A stretch of DNA of 8,117 bases from an uncultured Clostridia bacterium (GCA_946404295.1 CAMJDE010000071.1:1-8117); one strand, 5' to 3'; counted from the stretch's first letter, positions 1-5,774 are shown. Translations and numbers: made by a program. Notes: generated by a model from the letters alone, not told the origin.

Positions 1-475
1 CGGAGTTCTTCATCTTTTTCTCGCCGTCGCTATAATAGTCGAGCGCGCTCGTCCGGAAGAGTAAGCCCTGTTTTACCCGTTTGCCGTCGGTCGTTTTCCA
101 GCCGCCGAGGTCGCGGACGTTCATCACGCCCCCGACCGACAGGTTGCGCGGCGCGGCGTCGGCGGTCGTGAAGGATCCGGGCGTCTCTTCGTTTACCGTA
201 AAGAAGTAGCGCGTGCCGATCTTCAGATTATAGACGTCGAGCGTCGGGACGTCGGTCGTGAAAACCCGCGCGTCCGAGAGGTCGGCGTTCTCGCTCACCC
301 GGACGGTATAGGGTCCCGGCACGTCGGCGTCCCACGAAAGGGTAACGGGCAGCGGCGCGTCGGCGGGGGCAAAACCGTTGGCGTATTGCTCGCAGTTTTC
401 GTTCGCGTCCGAAAGAAACGCCCGCTGTACGGGCGTATGGAGATCGATCGGGGAGTTGATTGGATGCAGTTTCAT
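1..475 (-). CDS. Tyrosine/serine phosphatase-like protein, N-terminal part (runs off window start)
   Basis: The first 158 codons are visible; the 3' end lies beyond base 1. Residues about 40-105 are rich in beta-strand-like segments (PVTLSWDADVPGPYTVRVS, then YNLKIGTRYFFTVNE) and resemble a fibronectin-type-III-like domain. Residues 116-145 (NVRDLGGWKTTDGKRVKQG, then LLFRTSAL) match the opening signature of the Y_phosphatase3 (Pfam PF13350) tyrosine/serine phosphatases, which normally read NxRDLGGxxTxDGxxVxxGxxYRS. The catalytic Cys loop (HCxxGKDRTG in the family) would lie outside the window, so activity cannot be confirmed. No signal peptide or membrane segment is seen. The ATG (475-473) follows the dut stop after a single base (TAAGATG), with a modest GGGAAAA site inside the dut 3' end, which suggests translational coupling in one operon. 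Family assignment is fairly secure; substrate is unknown. Confidence 0.8.
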   Translation of the reverse strand, partial: MKLHPINSPIDLHTPVQRAFLSDANENCEQYANGFAPADAPLPVTLSWDADVPGPYTVRVSENADLSDARVFTTDVPTLDVYNLKIGTRYFFTVNEETPGSFTTADAAPRNLSVGGVMNVRDLGGWKTTDGKRVKQGLLFRTSALDYYSDGEKKMKNS

Positions 476-476
476 C

Positions 477-911
477 TTATTTTCCCGTCGATCCGAATCC
501 GCCCGCGCCGCGTTCGGTGGAGGGTAGCTCGTCGACCTCCTCGAAGACGGGGGTTTCGACCTTTTCGATCACCAGTTGCGCGATCCTCTCGCCGCCCTTG
601 ACGGTGCGGACCTGCCCGCTCTGGTTGTAGAGCGCGACGAGGATCTCCCCGCGGTAGTCGGCGTCGATCACTCCGACCTTGTTCGCCGGGGCGAGCCCCA
701 TTTTGACCGACAGCCCCGAGCGCGCAAAGACGAACCCGGCGTAGCCCGCCGGAATGGCGGCGGCGATCCCGGTCGGGATCAGAACGGTCTCGCCCGGCTG
801 AATCCGCACCTCACCGTCTGTGCAGGCGTAGAGATCCGCCCCCGCCGCGAGGTCGGAGGAATAGCGGGGAAGGGTGGCTCCGGGTCGGGTTTTCTTGATT
901 TCGATCTTCAT
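477..911 (-). CDS. dut: dUTP diphosphatase (dUTPase)
   Basis: A 144-aa trimeric-type dUTPase that hydrolyses dUTP to dUMP and PPi in the cytoplasm, keeping uracil out of DNA and feeding dTMP synthesis. All five family motifs are visible: AGADLYA (23-29), ARSGLS (63-68), GVIDADYRGE (80-89, with the catalytic Asp at 83), GERIAQLVI (107-115) and the C-terminal P-loop-like arm RGAGGFGSTG (134-143). The length is normal for the family. The start is the ATG at 911-909; longer in-frame extensions would begin inside the promoter (-35 at 984-989) and so cannot be translated from it. There is no good Shine-Dalgarno right before this ATG; a GC-rich hairpin lies there instead. It is the first gene of an operon with the phosphatase-like gene downstream. 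Confidence 0.95.
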   Translation of the reverse strand: MKIEIKKTRPGATLPRYSSDLAAGADLYACTDGEVRIQPGETVLIPTGIAAAIPAGYAGFVFARSGLSVKMGLAPANKVGVIDADYRGEILVALYNQSGQVRTVKGGERIAQLVIEKVETPVFEEVDELPSTERGAGGFGSTGK

Positions 912-917
912 TTTGCG

Positions 918-941
918 GGACGGGGAAGCCCCCCGCCGTCC
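918..941 (-). promoter_or_regulatory. GC-rich hairpin in the dut leader
   Basis: In the minus-strand transcript GGACGG (941-936) can pair with CCGTCC (923-918), and the G-run inside can pair with the C-run. The stem ends 6 nt before the dut ATG, where a ribosome binding site would be expected. The nearest purine-rich tract (AAAGGA, about 939-944) lies upstream of or within the stem, so folding would bring it closer to the ATG or hide it. Seen directly as an inverted repeat; the role is inferred. Confidence 0.45.
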
Positions 942-960
942 TTTCGTTTTTCTACCCTCT

Positions 961-989
961 ATTGTAACATATTCCGGGCGCAAAATCAA
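961..989 (-). promoter_or_regulatory. dut operon promoter
   Basis: On the minus strand, -35 TTGATT (989-984) and -10 TACAAT (966-961) are separated by exactly 17 bp. A TG one base upstream of the -10 makes it an extended -10. The predicted start is near 954, giving a leader of about 43 nt before dut. Confidence 0.75.
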
Positions 990-1006
990 TTTCTTCGGAA
1001 AAAAAC

Positions 1007-1035
1007 TTGCGGGTTTCGCGCGAATGTGGTATGAT
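1007..1035 (+). promoter_or_regulatory. Promoter of the MutS-like gene
   Basis: -35 TTGCGG (1007-1012), a 17-bp spacer, and -10 TATGAT (1030-1035) preceded by TGG (extended -10). An A-tract (999-1005) lies directly upstream. It is back-to-back with the dut promoter, with only 17 bp between the two -35 boxes, so a single regulator could affect both. The predicted transcription start is near 1042. Confidence 0.7.
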
Positions 1036-1048
1036 AATAAAAGAAAGC

Positions 1049-1077
1049 CGATCGTCCGGCGTCGACCGGAGCGATCG
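1049..1077 (+). promoter_or_regulatory. Inverted repeat in the leader of the MutS-like gene
   Basis: CGATCG-T-CCGG (1049-1059) and CCGG-AG-CGATCG (1066-1077) form an interrupted palindrome around a 6-nt loop. It starts a few bases after the predicted transcription start and ends one base before the GGAGGGG ribosome binding site (1079-1085). It could be an operator or an RNA hairpin modulating translation; no family is recognised. Confidence 0.4.
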
Positions 1078-1090
1078 CGGAGGGGAAAAT

Positions 1091-2710
1091 ATGGATCAAC
1101 CGTTCATCAGTCTGCTCTGGCAGGACGAGGCGTCGAAAGAGCGCCATACCGATCCCGCGAACCGTCCCGACGTGCGCGACAGCGTGTGCCGGGAACTGGG
1201 GCTCACGGGTCTTCTCGGCTTGCGCGACGGTTCCCCCGTCGCCTTCTTCACGAGCGATTCCGAGACGATCGCTTACCGCGAGGCGACCTTTGCCGATCTG
1301 CTCGCGATCCCCGAACTCGGCAGGACGCTCTCCGACGTCGTGCCGCTGCTCTCCGACGTCACCGAACTGCGCAGACTCGACCGCGACCTCGGCGCGTCGT
1401 CGGGCGAATCCTACCTTTACAGCATCACCGAGATTGAACTCTATATCGCCGTGATCGACCTTTTGCACAAGGGGCTTTCGCCCGTGCGCGAGAAGATCGC
1501 GAGCCCGGCGTTTAAGACCCTCTCGTCCTTCATTTCGGAATACGTCGAGAGCGAATACTACCGGGATCTCAACGACCGCCTGAAAAAACTCTCCTCGCGG
1601 GTGCGCGAGATCAAGAGCATTACGGTCGGGGTCAACCTCGACGGCGAACTGCGCCCGTTTGAGGCGGGGGTGCTTTCGGTCAACGCCGAACCGTTCCGCT
1701 CCGAAAAGGTGCTCGACAAGATCCTCCGGCTCTCGTTCAAGAACGACGCGATGACCTGCATCGCCGCCCTGACCCCCTTCGGGAAAGGGCAGTCGGACAA
1801 CCGCCGCGAGGCGCTGATCGGCGCGTTCAACACGGCGATCGAGGACGTGTTCCGCTCCTCGGTCAAGTCGTGGCGGAATATCGTCGGCGAATACGTCATC
1901 GAGAACACCGACTTTATCCTGCGTCTGCTGCCCGAGATCGAGTTCGTCACGCGGGCGACGGCTTTGATGCGGCGGCTCTCGGATCGCGGCTATCCCGTCG
2001 TGACCCCGACGATCTCGCCGATCGAAAACAAGGACTTTTCGGCGGTGGGACTCTACAACCCCGACGTGGCGCTCCGGATCGAGGAGGAGATCGTCGAAAA
2101 CGACTTTGCCTTCGACGAAAACGCGCGGATCTACGTTCTGACGGGTCCGAACCGGGGCGGCAAATCGGTCGTTACCTGCGCCGTGGGGCTCGCGCAGGCG
2201 ATGGCGCAGCTCGGGCTTCGCGTTCCGGCGAAATCCGCCGTCATCAGCCCGGTCGACGGGATCTACACCCACTTCCCCGAGGGCGCCGACGATACGATCG
2301 ACAAGGGGCGGCTCGGCGAGGAGTGCGCGCGGCTGCGCGAGATATTCGATTCCGTGACCGAAAACTCGATGGTCCTGCTCGACGAATCGCTCTCGTCGAC
2401 GGGGGCTTACGAGGCGTCGTATATCGGGCAGGAGATTTTGACCGGGTTCGGCGTCGCGCGTTGCCGCGGGATCTTCTCGACCCACCTGCACGAACTCGCC
2501 GCCGCCGTCCCCGAGGTGAACGAAAAGATCCGGGCCGCGGGCGGCGTTCCGGTCGATACGCTGGTCGCCGGGATAGAGGAGGGGCGCCGGAGTTTCAAGA
2601 TCGTGCGCGCCAAGCCCGACGGCAAGAGTTACGCCCGCGACATCGCGAACAAGTACGGGCTCTCGCTGTCCGACATCGAGCGTCGGCTCGCCGAACGCAA
2701 AAAAGACTGA
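1091..2710 (+). CDS. MutS-family ATPase lacking the mismatch-recognition domain
   Basis: A 539-aa protein with a C-terminal MutS-type ABC ATPase domain: Walker A TGPNRGGKS (351-359), Walker B MVLLDES with the Asp-Glu pair at 431-432, and the switch His in FSTHLHEL (His465). Residues about 60-310 are mostly helical and resemble the MutS core/lever region, including a long charged stretch around 150-180. It is much shorter than MutS (about 850 aa) or MutS2 (about 780 aa). There is no domain I with the Phe-x-Glu mismatch-reading motif, and no Smr nuclease domain at the C terminus, which ends in a charged tail. The ATG at 1091 follows GGAGGGG at good spacing; a longer reading from 1007 would begin at the promoter. 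The dimeric DNA-clamp ATPase role is inferred from the family. A specific mismatch-repair role is doubtful, and the preferred DNA structure or partner is unknown. Confidence 0.85.
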   Translation: MDQPFISLLWQDEASKERHTDPANRPDVRDSVCRELGLTGLLGLRDGSPVAFFTSDSETIAYREATFADLLAIPELGRTLSDVVPLLSDVTELRRLDRDLGASSGESYLYSITEIELYIAVIDLLHKGLSPVREKIASPAFKTLSSFISEYVESEYYRDLNDRLKKLSSRVREIKSITVGVNLDGELRPFEAGVLSVNAEPFRSEKVLDKILRLSFKNDAMTCIAALTPFGKGQSDNRREALIGAFNTAIEDVFRSSVKSWRNIVGEYVIENTDFILRLLPEIEFVTRATALMRRLSDRGYPVVTPTISPIENKDFSAVGLYNPDVALRIEEEIVENDFAFDENARIYVLTGPNRGGKSVVTCAVGLAQAMAQLGLRVPAKSAVISPVDGIYTHFPEGADDTIDKGRLGEECARLREIFDSVTENSMVLLDESLSSTGAYEASYIGQEILTGFGVARCRGIFSTHLHELAAAVPEVNEKIRAAGGVPVDTLVAGIEEGRRSFKIVRAKPDGKSYARDIANKYGLSLSDIERRLAERKKD

Positions 2711-2712
2711 TT

Positions 2713-2788
2713 CATGCGCCACAGGCGCGCATCATCGCGGAGCGACATCATGCCGCAGGCGCATCATTTGCCCGCTGGGCAACGTCAT
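2713..2788. repeat. Array of short hairpins punctuated by CATCAT
   Basis: Directly after the MutS-like stop codon come four small palindromes: GCGCC-aca-GGCGC (2716-2728), CGC-gga-GCG (2736-2744, weak), GCC-gca-GGC (2752-2760) and TTGCCC-gct-GGGCAA (2768-2782). They are separated by CATCAT at 2730, 2746 and 2762, an exact 16-nt period, and the array closes with CGTCAT at 2783. The loops share a cryptic trinucleotide style while the stems differ, so the array is a repeat of form more than of sequence. No coding function is apparent. Confidence 0.6.
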
Positions 2789-2793
2789 TACGA

Positions 2794-2830
2794 AAAAACG
2801 CCGCCGAACAAACCGTTCGGCGGCGTTTTT
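2794..2830. terminator. Strong bidirectional intrinsic terminator
   Basis: A perfect 16-bp stem (2794-2809 with 2815-2830) with loop AAACC; the arms run from an A-tract through GCCGCCG to a T-tract. Because it has A's on the left and T's on the right it can stop transcription in both directions. It ends the MutS-like transcript from the left. It is also the first strong stop met by the serC-serA transcript from the right, although that transcript must first cross the 213-bp repeats. Confidence 0.9.
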
Positions 2831-2832
2831 GA

Positions 2833-3270
2833 TTTGCCGACGGTTTGACCGAGAGAAACGAGGCAGGATTTGTCGTTTTCGTTCTCGTCGGCGTAGTGGT
2901 CTACGGCAGAGAGCGAAAACGGCAAAAGGCAAGGCGAGACGGGCGTTGCCGCCCGCCTCTTATTTATTGTGCGATTGATTCGGATACCGTATCGGCTCCG
3001 GCAACAGGCGGTTTATTATTCTTTTCGCCTTGCCGGTGCTGCCCGTTTGTCGACGGTTTGACCGAGAGAAACGAGGCAGGATTTGTCGTTTTCGTTCTCG
3101 TCGGCGTAGTGGTCTACGGCAGAGAGCGAAAACGGCAAAAGGCAAGGCGAGGCGGGCGTTGCCGCCCGCCTCTTATTCATTGTGCGATTGATTCGGATAC
3201 CGTATCGGCTCCGGCAACGGGCGTTTTAGTATTCTTTTCGCCTTGCCGGTGCTGCCCGTTTGTCGACGGT
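2833..3270. repeat. Two tandem 213-bp repeat units plus a partial third boundary
   Basis: Unit 1 (about 2839-3051) and unit 2 (about 3052-3264) are identical at 208 of 213 positions with no indels. The differences are at 2939/3152, 2965/3178, 3006/3219, 3011/3224 and 3016/3229. The boundary motif TTTGYCGACGGT occurs three times (2833, 3046, 3259), and the last copy runs into the serA stop codon. Each unit contains: a 17-bp stem with two G-U pairs in the plus-strand RNA (2870-2886 with 2909-2925) capped by CGTAG-tggt-CTACG; a GC-rich hairpin (2936-2945 with 2950-2959, perfect in unit 2 and with one mismatch in unit 1); the palindrome GATAC-c-GTATC; and a 10-bp closing pair, GGCAAGGCGA (2928-2937) with TCGCCTTGCC (3025-3034). 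No ribosome binding site or transposase is present. The region fills the whole gap between the terminator and serA. The function is not recognised. Confidence 0.9.
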
Positions 3271-4427
3271 CAAATGTTGCGGACGCGGATGAAGGCGTCG
3301 TTCTGTTCGATCAGGGCGACGGTCTCGTCCTTGACCTTCTCTTTGGTCTCGACGATCGTGTAGGCGTAGTCGCCCTTCGAGCCGTTCGCCATATTCTCGA
3401 TGTTGATGCCGGACGCCGACACCTGCGAGGTGATGAACGAGAGGGTGTTCGGAACGTTCTTGTGCATCACGCAGATCCGATGGGTTCCGGGCGCGACGGG
3501 CAGCTGCACGTTCGGGTAGTTGACGCTGTTTTTGATGTTGCCGGTTTTGAGGAACTCGTCGAGTTCGTGCGCCGCCATCACCGCGCAGTTGTCCTCGGAC
3601 TCCTCGGTGCAGGCGCCGAGATGCGGGATGCTGACGATGCCCTTGACGCCCTGGGTCGCCTCGGTCGGGAAGTCGGTGACGTAGGCGGCGACCTTACCGG
3701 AGGCGAGCGCCTCTTTCAGGGCTTCGGCGTCGACGAGGTCGGCGCGCGCGAGGTTGATGATCCGCACGCCGTCGCGCATCTTGGCGATGGTGTCGCGGTT
3801 GATCATATTCTTGGTGGTCGGGGTGGCGGGAACGTGGAGGGTGATGTAGTCGGCTTTCTCGTAGATCTCGTCGTAGGTCGCCGCCTTCTCGACCGAGCGG
3901 GAGAGTGACCACGCGGCGTTGACCGTGATGTAGGGGTCGCAGCCGAGAACTTCCATGCCGAGGTGGTGGGCGGCGTTGGCGACAAGACCGCCGATCGCGC
4001 CCAGTCCGATGACGCCGAGCGTTTTGCCCGCGATTTCGCATCCGCCGTAGGCGCTCTTGCCCTTCTCGACCGATTTCGCGACGTCCTGCGTCAGGGTCTT
4101 CGCCCATTCGACGCCTCCGACGATATCGCGCGAAGCGAGCATCAGGGCGCAGAGAGCCAGTTCCTTCACGCCGTTGGCGTTGGCGCCGGGCGTGTTGAAA
4201 ACAACGATCCCCTGTTCGGCGCAGCGGTCGACCGGGATGTTGTTGACGCCGGCGCCGCAGCGGGCGATGGCGAGCAGATCACGACCGAACTCGACGTCGT
4301 GGAGCGCGGCGGAGCGGACCATCATCGCGACGGGGTTGTCGAGGGCGTCGCCGACCGCGTATTCGCTGCGGTCGAAGACGTCGGTCCCGACCTTCGCGAT
4401 CTTATTCATCAAAAGGATGTTTTTCAT
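3270..4427 (-). CDS. serA: D-3-phosphoglycerate dehydrogenase
   Basis: A 385-aa cytoplasmic enzyme that oxidises 3-phosphoglycerate to 3-phosphohydroxypyruvate with NAD+, the first step of serine synthesis. The Rossmann motif GLGAIG lies at 141-146. The D-2-hydroxyacid dehydrogenase catalytic triad is visible as Arg228 (NLARADLVD), Glu256 (DFPTEA) and His269 (IPHLGACTEES). Residues about 316-385 form a C-terminal ACT domain, the usual site of serine feedback. The intervening ASB domain of the longest SerA type is absent, so this is the short ACT-type form. The usual DVFxxEP around Glu256 is altered to TDFPTEA, but the Glu is kept. The ATG (4427-4425) is preceded by GAGGAAAG at good spacing. 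serA starts 15 nt after the serC stop, so they form one operon with serC first. The stop codon touches the 213-bp repeat region. Confidence 0.95.
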   Translation of the reverse strand: MKNILLMNKIAKVGTDVFDRSEYAVGDALDNPVAMMVRSAALHDVEFGRDLLAIARCGAGVNNIPVDRCAEQGIVVFNTPGANANGVKELALCALMLASRDIVGGVEWAKTLTQDVAKSVEKGKSAYGGCEIAGKTLGVIGLGAIGGLVANAAHHLGMEVLGCDPYITVNAAWSLSRSVEKAATYDEIYEKADYITLHVPATPTTKNMINRDTIAKMRDGVRIINLARADLVDAEALKEALASGKVAAYVTDFPTEATQGVKGIVSIPHLGACTEESEDNCAVMAAHELDEFLKTGNIKNSVNYPNVQLPVAPGTHRICVMHKNVPNTLSFITSQVSASGINIENMANGSKGDYAYTIVETKEKVKDETVALIEQNDAFIRVRNI

Positions 4428-4442
4428 CGTTCTTTCCTCGCT

Positions 4443-5534
4443 TCAGTCTTTCTTCGGGTTCTCTTTGGCAAAGACCTTCATGAACGAGACCAGTTTCTCG
4501 ACGCCCTCGATCGGCATCGCGTTGTAGATCGAGGCGCGCATACCGCCGACCGAACGGTGACCCTTCAGGTTCTTCAGCCCCTGCTTCGCCGCCTCGGACG
4601 CGAACTTCTTGTCGAGGTCGGGGTCGCCCGTGACGAAGGTCACGTTCATCATCGAGCGGCTCTCGCGCTCGACGGGAGCGAAATAGTAATCCTGGCTGTC
4701 GAGATAGTCGTAGAGGATCGCCGCCTTCTTTTGGTTGCGTTCCTTCATGGCGTCAAGACCGCCGATCGAGAGGATCCAGTCGAACACCAGCCGCGCCATG
4801 TAGATGCACCAGCAGGGCGGGGTGTTGTACATCGAGCCGTTCTCCGCCATCAGGTTGTAGTCGAACATGGCGGGGGTGTCGGGACGGGCGTGGCCGAGCA
4901 GGTCCTCGCGGACGATGACGATGGTCACGCCGGCGGGGGCGATGTTCTTCTGCGCGCCCGCGTAGATCAGACCGAACTTCGAGACGTCGACCGGCTCGGA
5001 GCAGATGCAGGACGACATATCGGCGACCAGCGGAATATCGCCCGTGTCGGGGATATAGGGGAACTTGGTCCCGTAGATCGTGTTGTTGAAGCAGATGTGG
5101 ACGTAGTCGGCGTCGGGGCGGAAGCTCTCCCGGGTCGTCGCGGGAACGTGGGTGAAGTTATCGCCCGCGCTCGAGGCGGCGACGGCGATATCGCCGTACT
5201 TCTTGGCTTCCTGATACGCCTTCTTCGAGAACTGACCCGAGACGATGTAGTCGGCTTTGCCCGATCCGGTGAGAAGATTGAACGGCACCGACGCGAACTG
5301 GGTCGACGCGCCCCCCTGCAGGAAGAGTACTTTGTAGTTGTCGGGGACGTTCATAACGCGGCGGAGCGACGACTCCGCACCCGCGATGATCTCCTCGAAT
5401 TCGGGCGTCCGATGGCTCATCTCCATCACCGACATCCCGCAACCCTTGTAGTCGAGCAGATCTTTTTGTGCCTCCTCGAGAACTTCAAGAGGAAGCATAG
5501 AGGGTCCCGCAGAGAAATTGTAAACGCGTTTCAT
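4443..5534 (-). CDS. serC: Phosphoserine aminotransferase
   Basis: A 363-aa PLP enzyme that transfers an amino group from glutamate to 3-phosphohydroxypyruvate, giving phosphoserine; it may also serve pyridoxine synthesis. The N terminus MKRVYNFSAGPSMLP is the family hallmark. GGASTQF (74-80) lies in the PLP phosphate-binding region, and the Schiff-base lysine is Lys196 in YAGAQKNIAPAGV. The C-terminal GHRSVGGMRASIYNAM (325-340) matches the substrate-binding segment. At position 102 (SGQFSKK) a Phe stands where E. coli SerC has the Trp that stacks on PLP. The ATG at 5534 is chosen because the family N terminus starts there; an in-frame extension to 5612 would begin within the promoter. The ribosome binding site is modest (GGGATGGGA). 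Full length for the family. No serB is seen in the window, so the last serine step must be encoded elsewhere. Confidence 0.96.
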   Translation of the reverse strand: MKRVYNFSAGPSMLPLEVLEEAQKDLLDYKGCGMSVMEMSHRTPEFEEIIAGAESSLRRVMNVPDNYKVLFLQGGASTQFASVPFNLLTGSGKADYIVSGQFSKKAYQEAKKYGDIAVAASSAGDNFTHVPATTRESFRPDADYVHICFNNTIYGTKFPYIPDTGDIPLVADMSSCICSEPVDVSKFGLIYAGAQKNIAPAGVTIVIVREDLLGHARPDTPAMFDYNLMAENGSMYNTPPCWCIYMARLVFDWILSIGGLDAMKERNQKKAAILYDYLDSQDYYFAPVERESRSMMNVTFVTGDPDLDKKFASEAAKQGLKNLKGHRSVGGMRASIYNAMPIEGVEKLVSFMKVFAKENPKKD

Positions 5535-5543
5535 GTTCCCATC

Positions 5544-5584
5544 CCGTCCGTGCGGACGGATCCTTTCCCACAGCGCAAGCGCTG
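5544..5584 (-). promoter_or_regulatory. Two palindromes in the serC leader
   Basis: The short leader between the predicted start (about 5594) and the serC ATG holds CAGCGC-TT-GCGCTG (5584-5571) and CCGTCC-GCAC-GGACGG (5559-5544). The second ends about 10 nt before the ATG and touches the ribosome binding region (GGGATGGGA), so folding could affect initiation. Alternatively, either could be a repressor site just downstream of the promoter. No known serine-responsive element is recognised. Confidence 0.45.
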
Positions 5585-5600
5585 AAAAATAGTTGCCTTC

Positions 5601-5629
5601 ATTATACATCAAAGGGCTGTTTTCGTCAA
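5601..5629 (-). promoter_or_regulatory. serC-serA promoter
   Basis: On the minus strand, -35 TTGACG (5629-5624), a 17-bp spacer, and a perfect -10 TATAAT (5606-5601). This is a near-consensus housekeeping promoter with a predicted start near 5594 and a leader of about 60 nt. Confidence 0.85.
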
Positions 5630-5633
5630 GGGT

Positions 5634-5661
5634 TTTTTGGCTTCCTTTGTATTTTTATAAA
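5634..5661 (+). promoter_or_regulatory. Possible asnB promoter
   Basis: TTTTTG (5634-5639), a 16-bp spacer, and TATAAA (5656-5661) within an AT-rich patch back-to-back with the serC promoter. The start would be near 5668, directly ahead of the first terminator-like stem. An alternative, TTGTGA (5698-5703) with TATTCG (5721-5726) at 17-bp spacing, would start downstream of that stem. Neither is strong. Confidence 0.35.
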
Positions 5662-5674
5662 CACTTCATACAGG

Positions 5675-5699
5675 GGGGCGGTTCTGTCCGCTCCTTTTT
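5675..5699 (+). terminator. Terminator-like stem-loop upstream of asnB (possible attenuator)
   Basis: GGGGCGG (5675-5681) pairs with CCGCTCC (5688-5694) over 7 bp including one G-U pair, with loop TTCTGT and then five T's (5695-5699). The G-U pair and T-run orient it for plus-strand transcription. It lies about 105 nt upstream of asnB, and no plus-strand gene upstream needs terminating. An attenuator in the asnB leader is therefore more likely than an ordinary terminator. Confidence 0.55.
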
Positions 5700-5736
5700 G
5701 TGAATAATTTATCAAGCGCGTATTCGGAACGCCCGA

Positions 5737-5774
5737 CCCCCGTGTCCGCATATATAGGATATGGGGGCATTTTT
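5737..5774 (+). terminator. Second terminator-like structure in the asnB leader
   Basis: CCCCC (5737-5741) can pair with GGGGG (5763-5767) around an inner CATAT-ATAGG-ATATG hairpin (5749-5763). It is followed closely by TTTTT (5770-5774), about 30 nt before the asnB ATG. The stem is imperfect: an unpaired stretch lies on the left side and one G is shared between the two stems. It could be an attenuator or simply a leader structure. Confidence 0.35.

Noticed and set aside
1091..2710. Assignment as MutS2 or as full MutS
   Set aside because: The C terminus lacks the Smr domain and the N terminus lacks the mismatch-recognition domain; 539 aa is too short for either.
986..2722. Long minus-strand open frame opposite the MutS-like gene
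   Set aside because: It is an antisense shadow of a GC-rich gene; it shows no family motifs and is Arg/Asp/Gly rich.
3016..3180. Minus-strand 54-aa frame starting MNKRRAATPA and including AVDHYADENENDKSCLVSLG
   Set aside because: The sequence looks somewhat protein-like, but the ATG exists only in unit 2 (it is ATA in unit 1), no ribosome binding site precedes it, and it spans the junction between repeat units.
2711..3269. Insertion sequence remnant
   Set aside because: No transposase fragment is seen. The 213-bp unit ends show only about 4 bp of inverted complementarity (CGAC/GTCG), and no target-site duplication can be told apart from the repeat boundary itself.
2833..3270. CRISPR array
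   Set aside because: The repeat unit is 213 bp, contiguous, has no unique spacers and no nearby cas genes.
2845..3363. Plus-strand open frame encoding a 71-residue unit twice, resembling a repeat protein
   Set aside because: It is open because the DNA repeat length (213) is a multiple of three. It has no ribosome binding site, runs into serA antisense, and the sequence is dominated by palindromes.
3963..5585. Long plus-strand open frame opposite serC and serA
   Set aside because: Antisense shadow with no recognisable domain, spanning the serC-serA junction.
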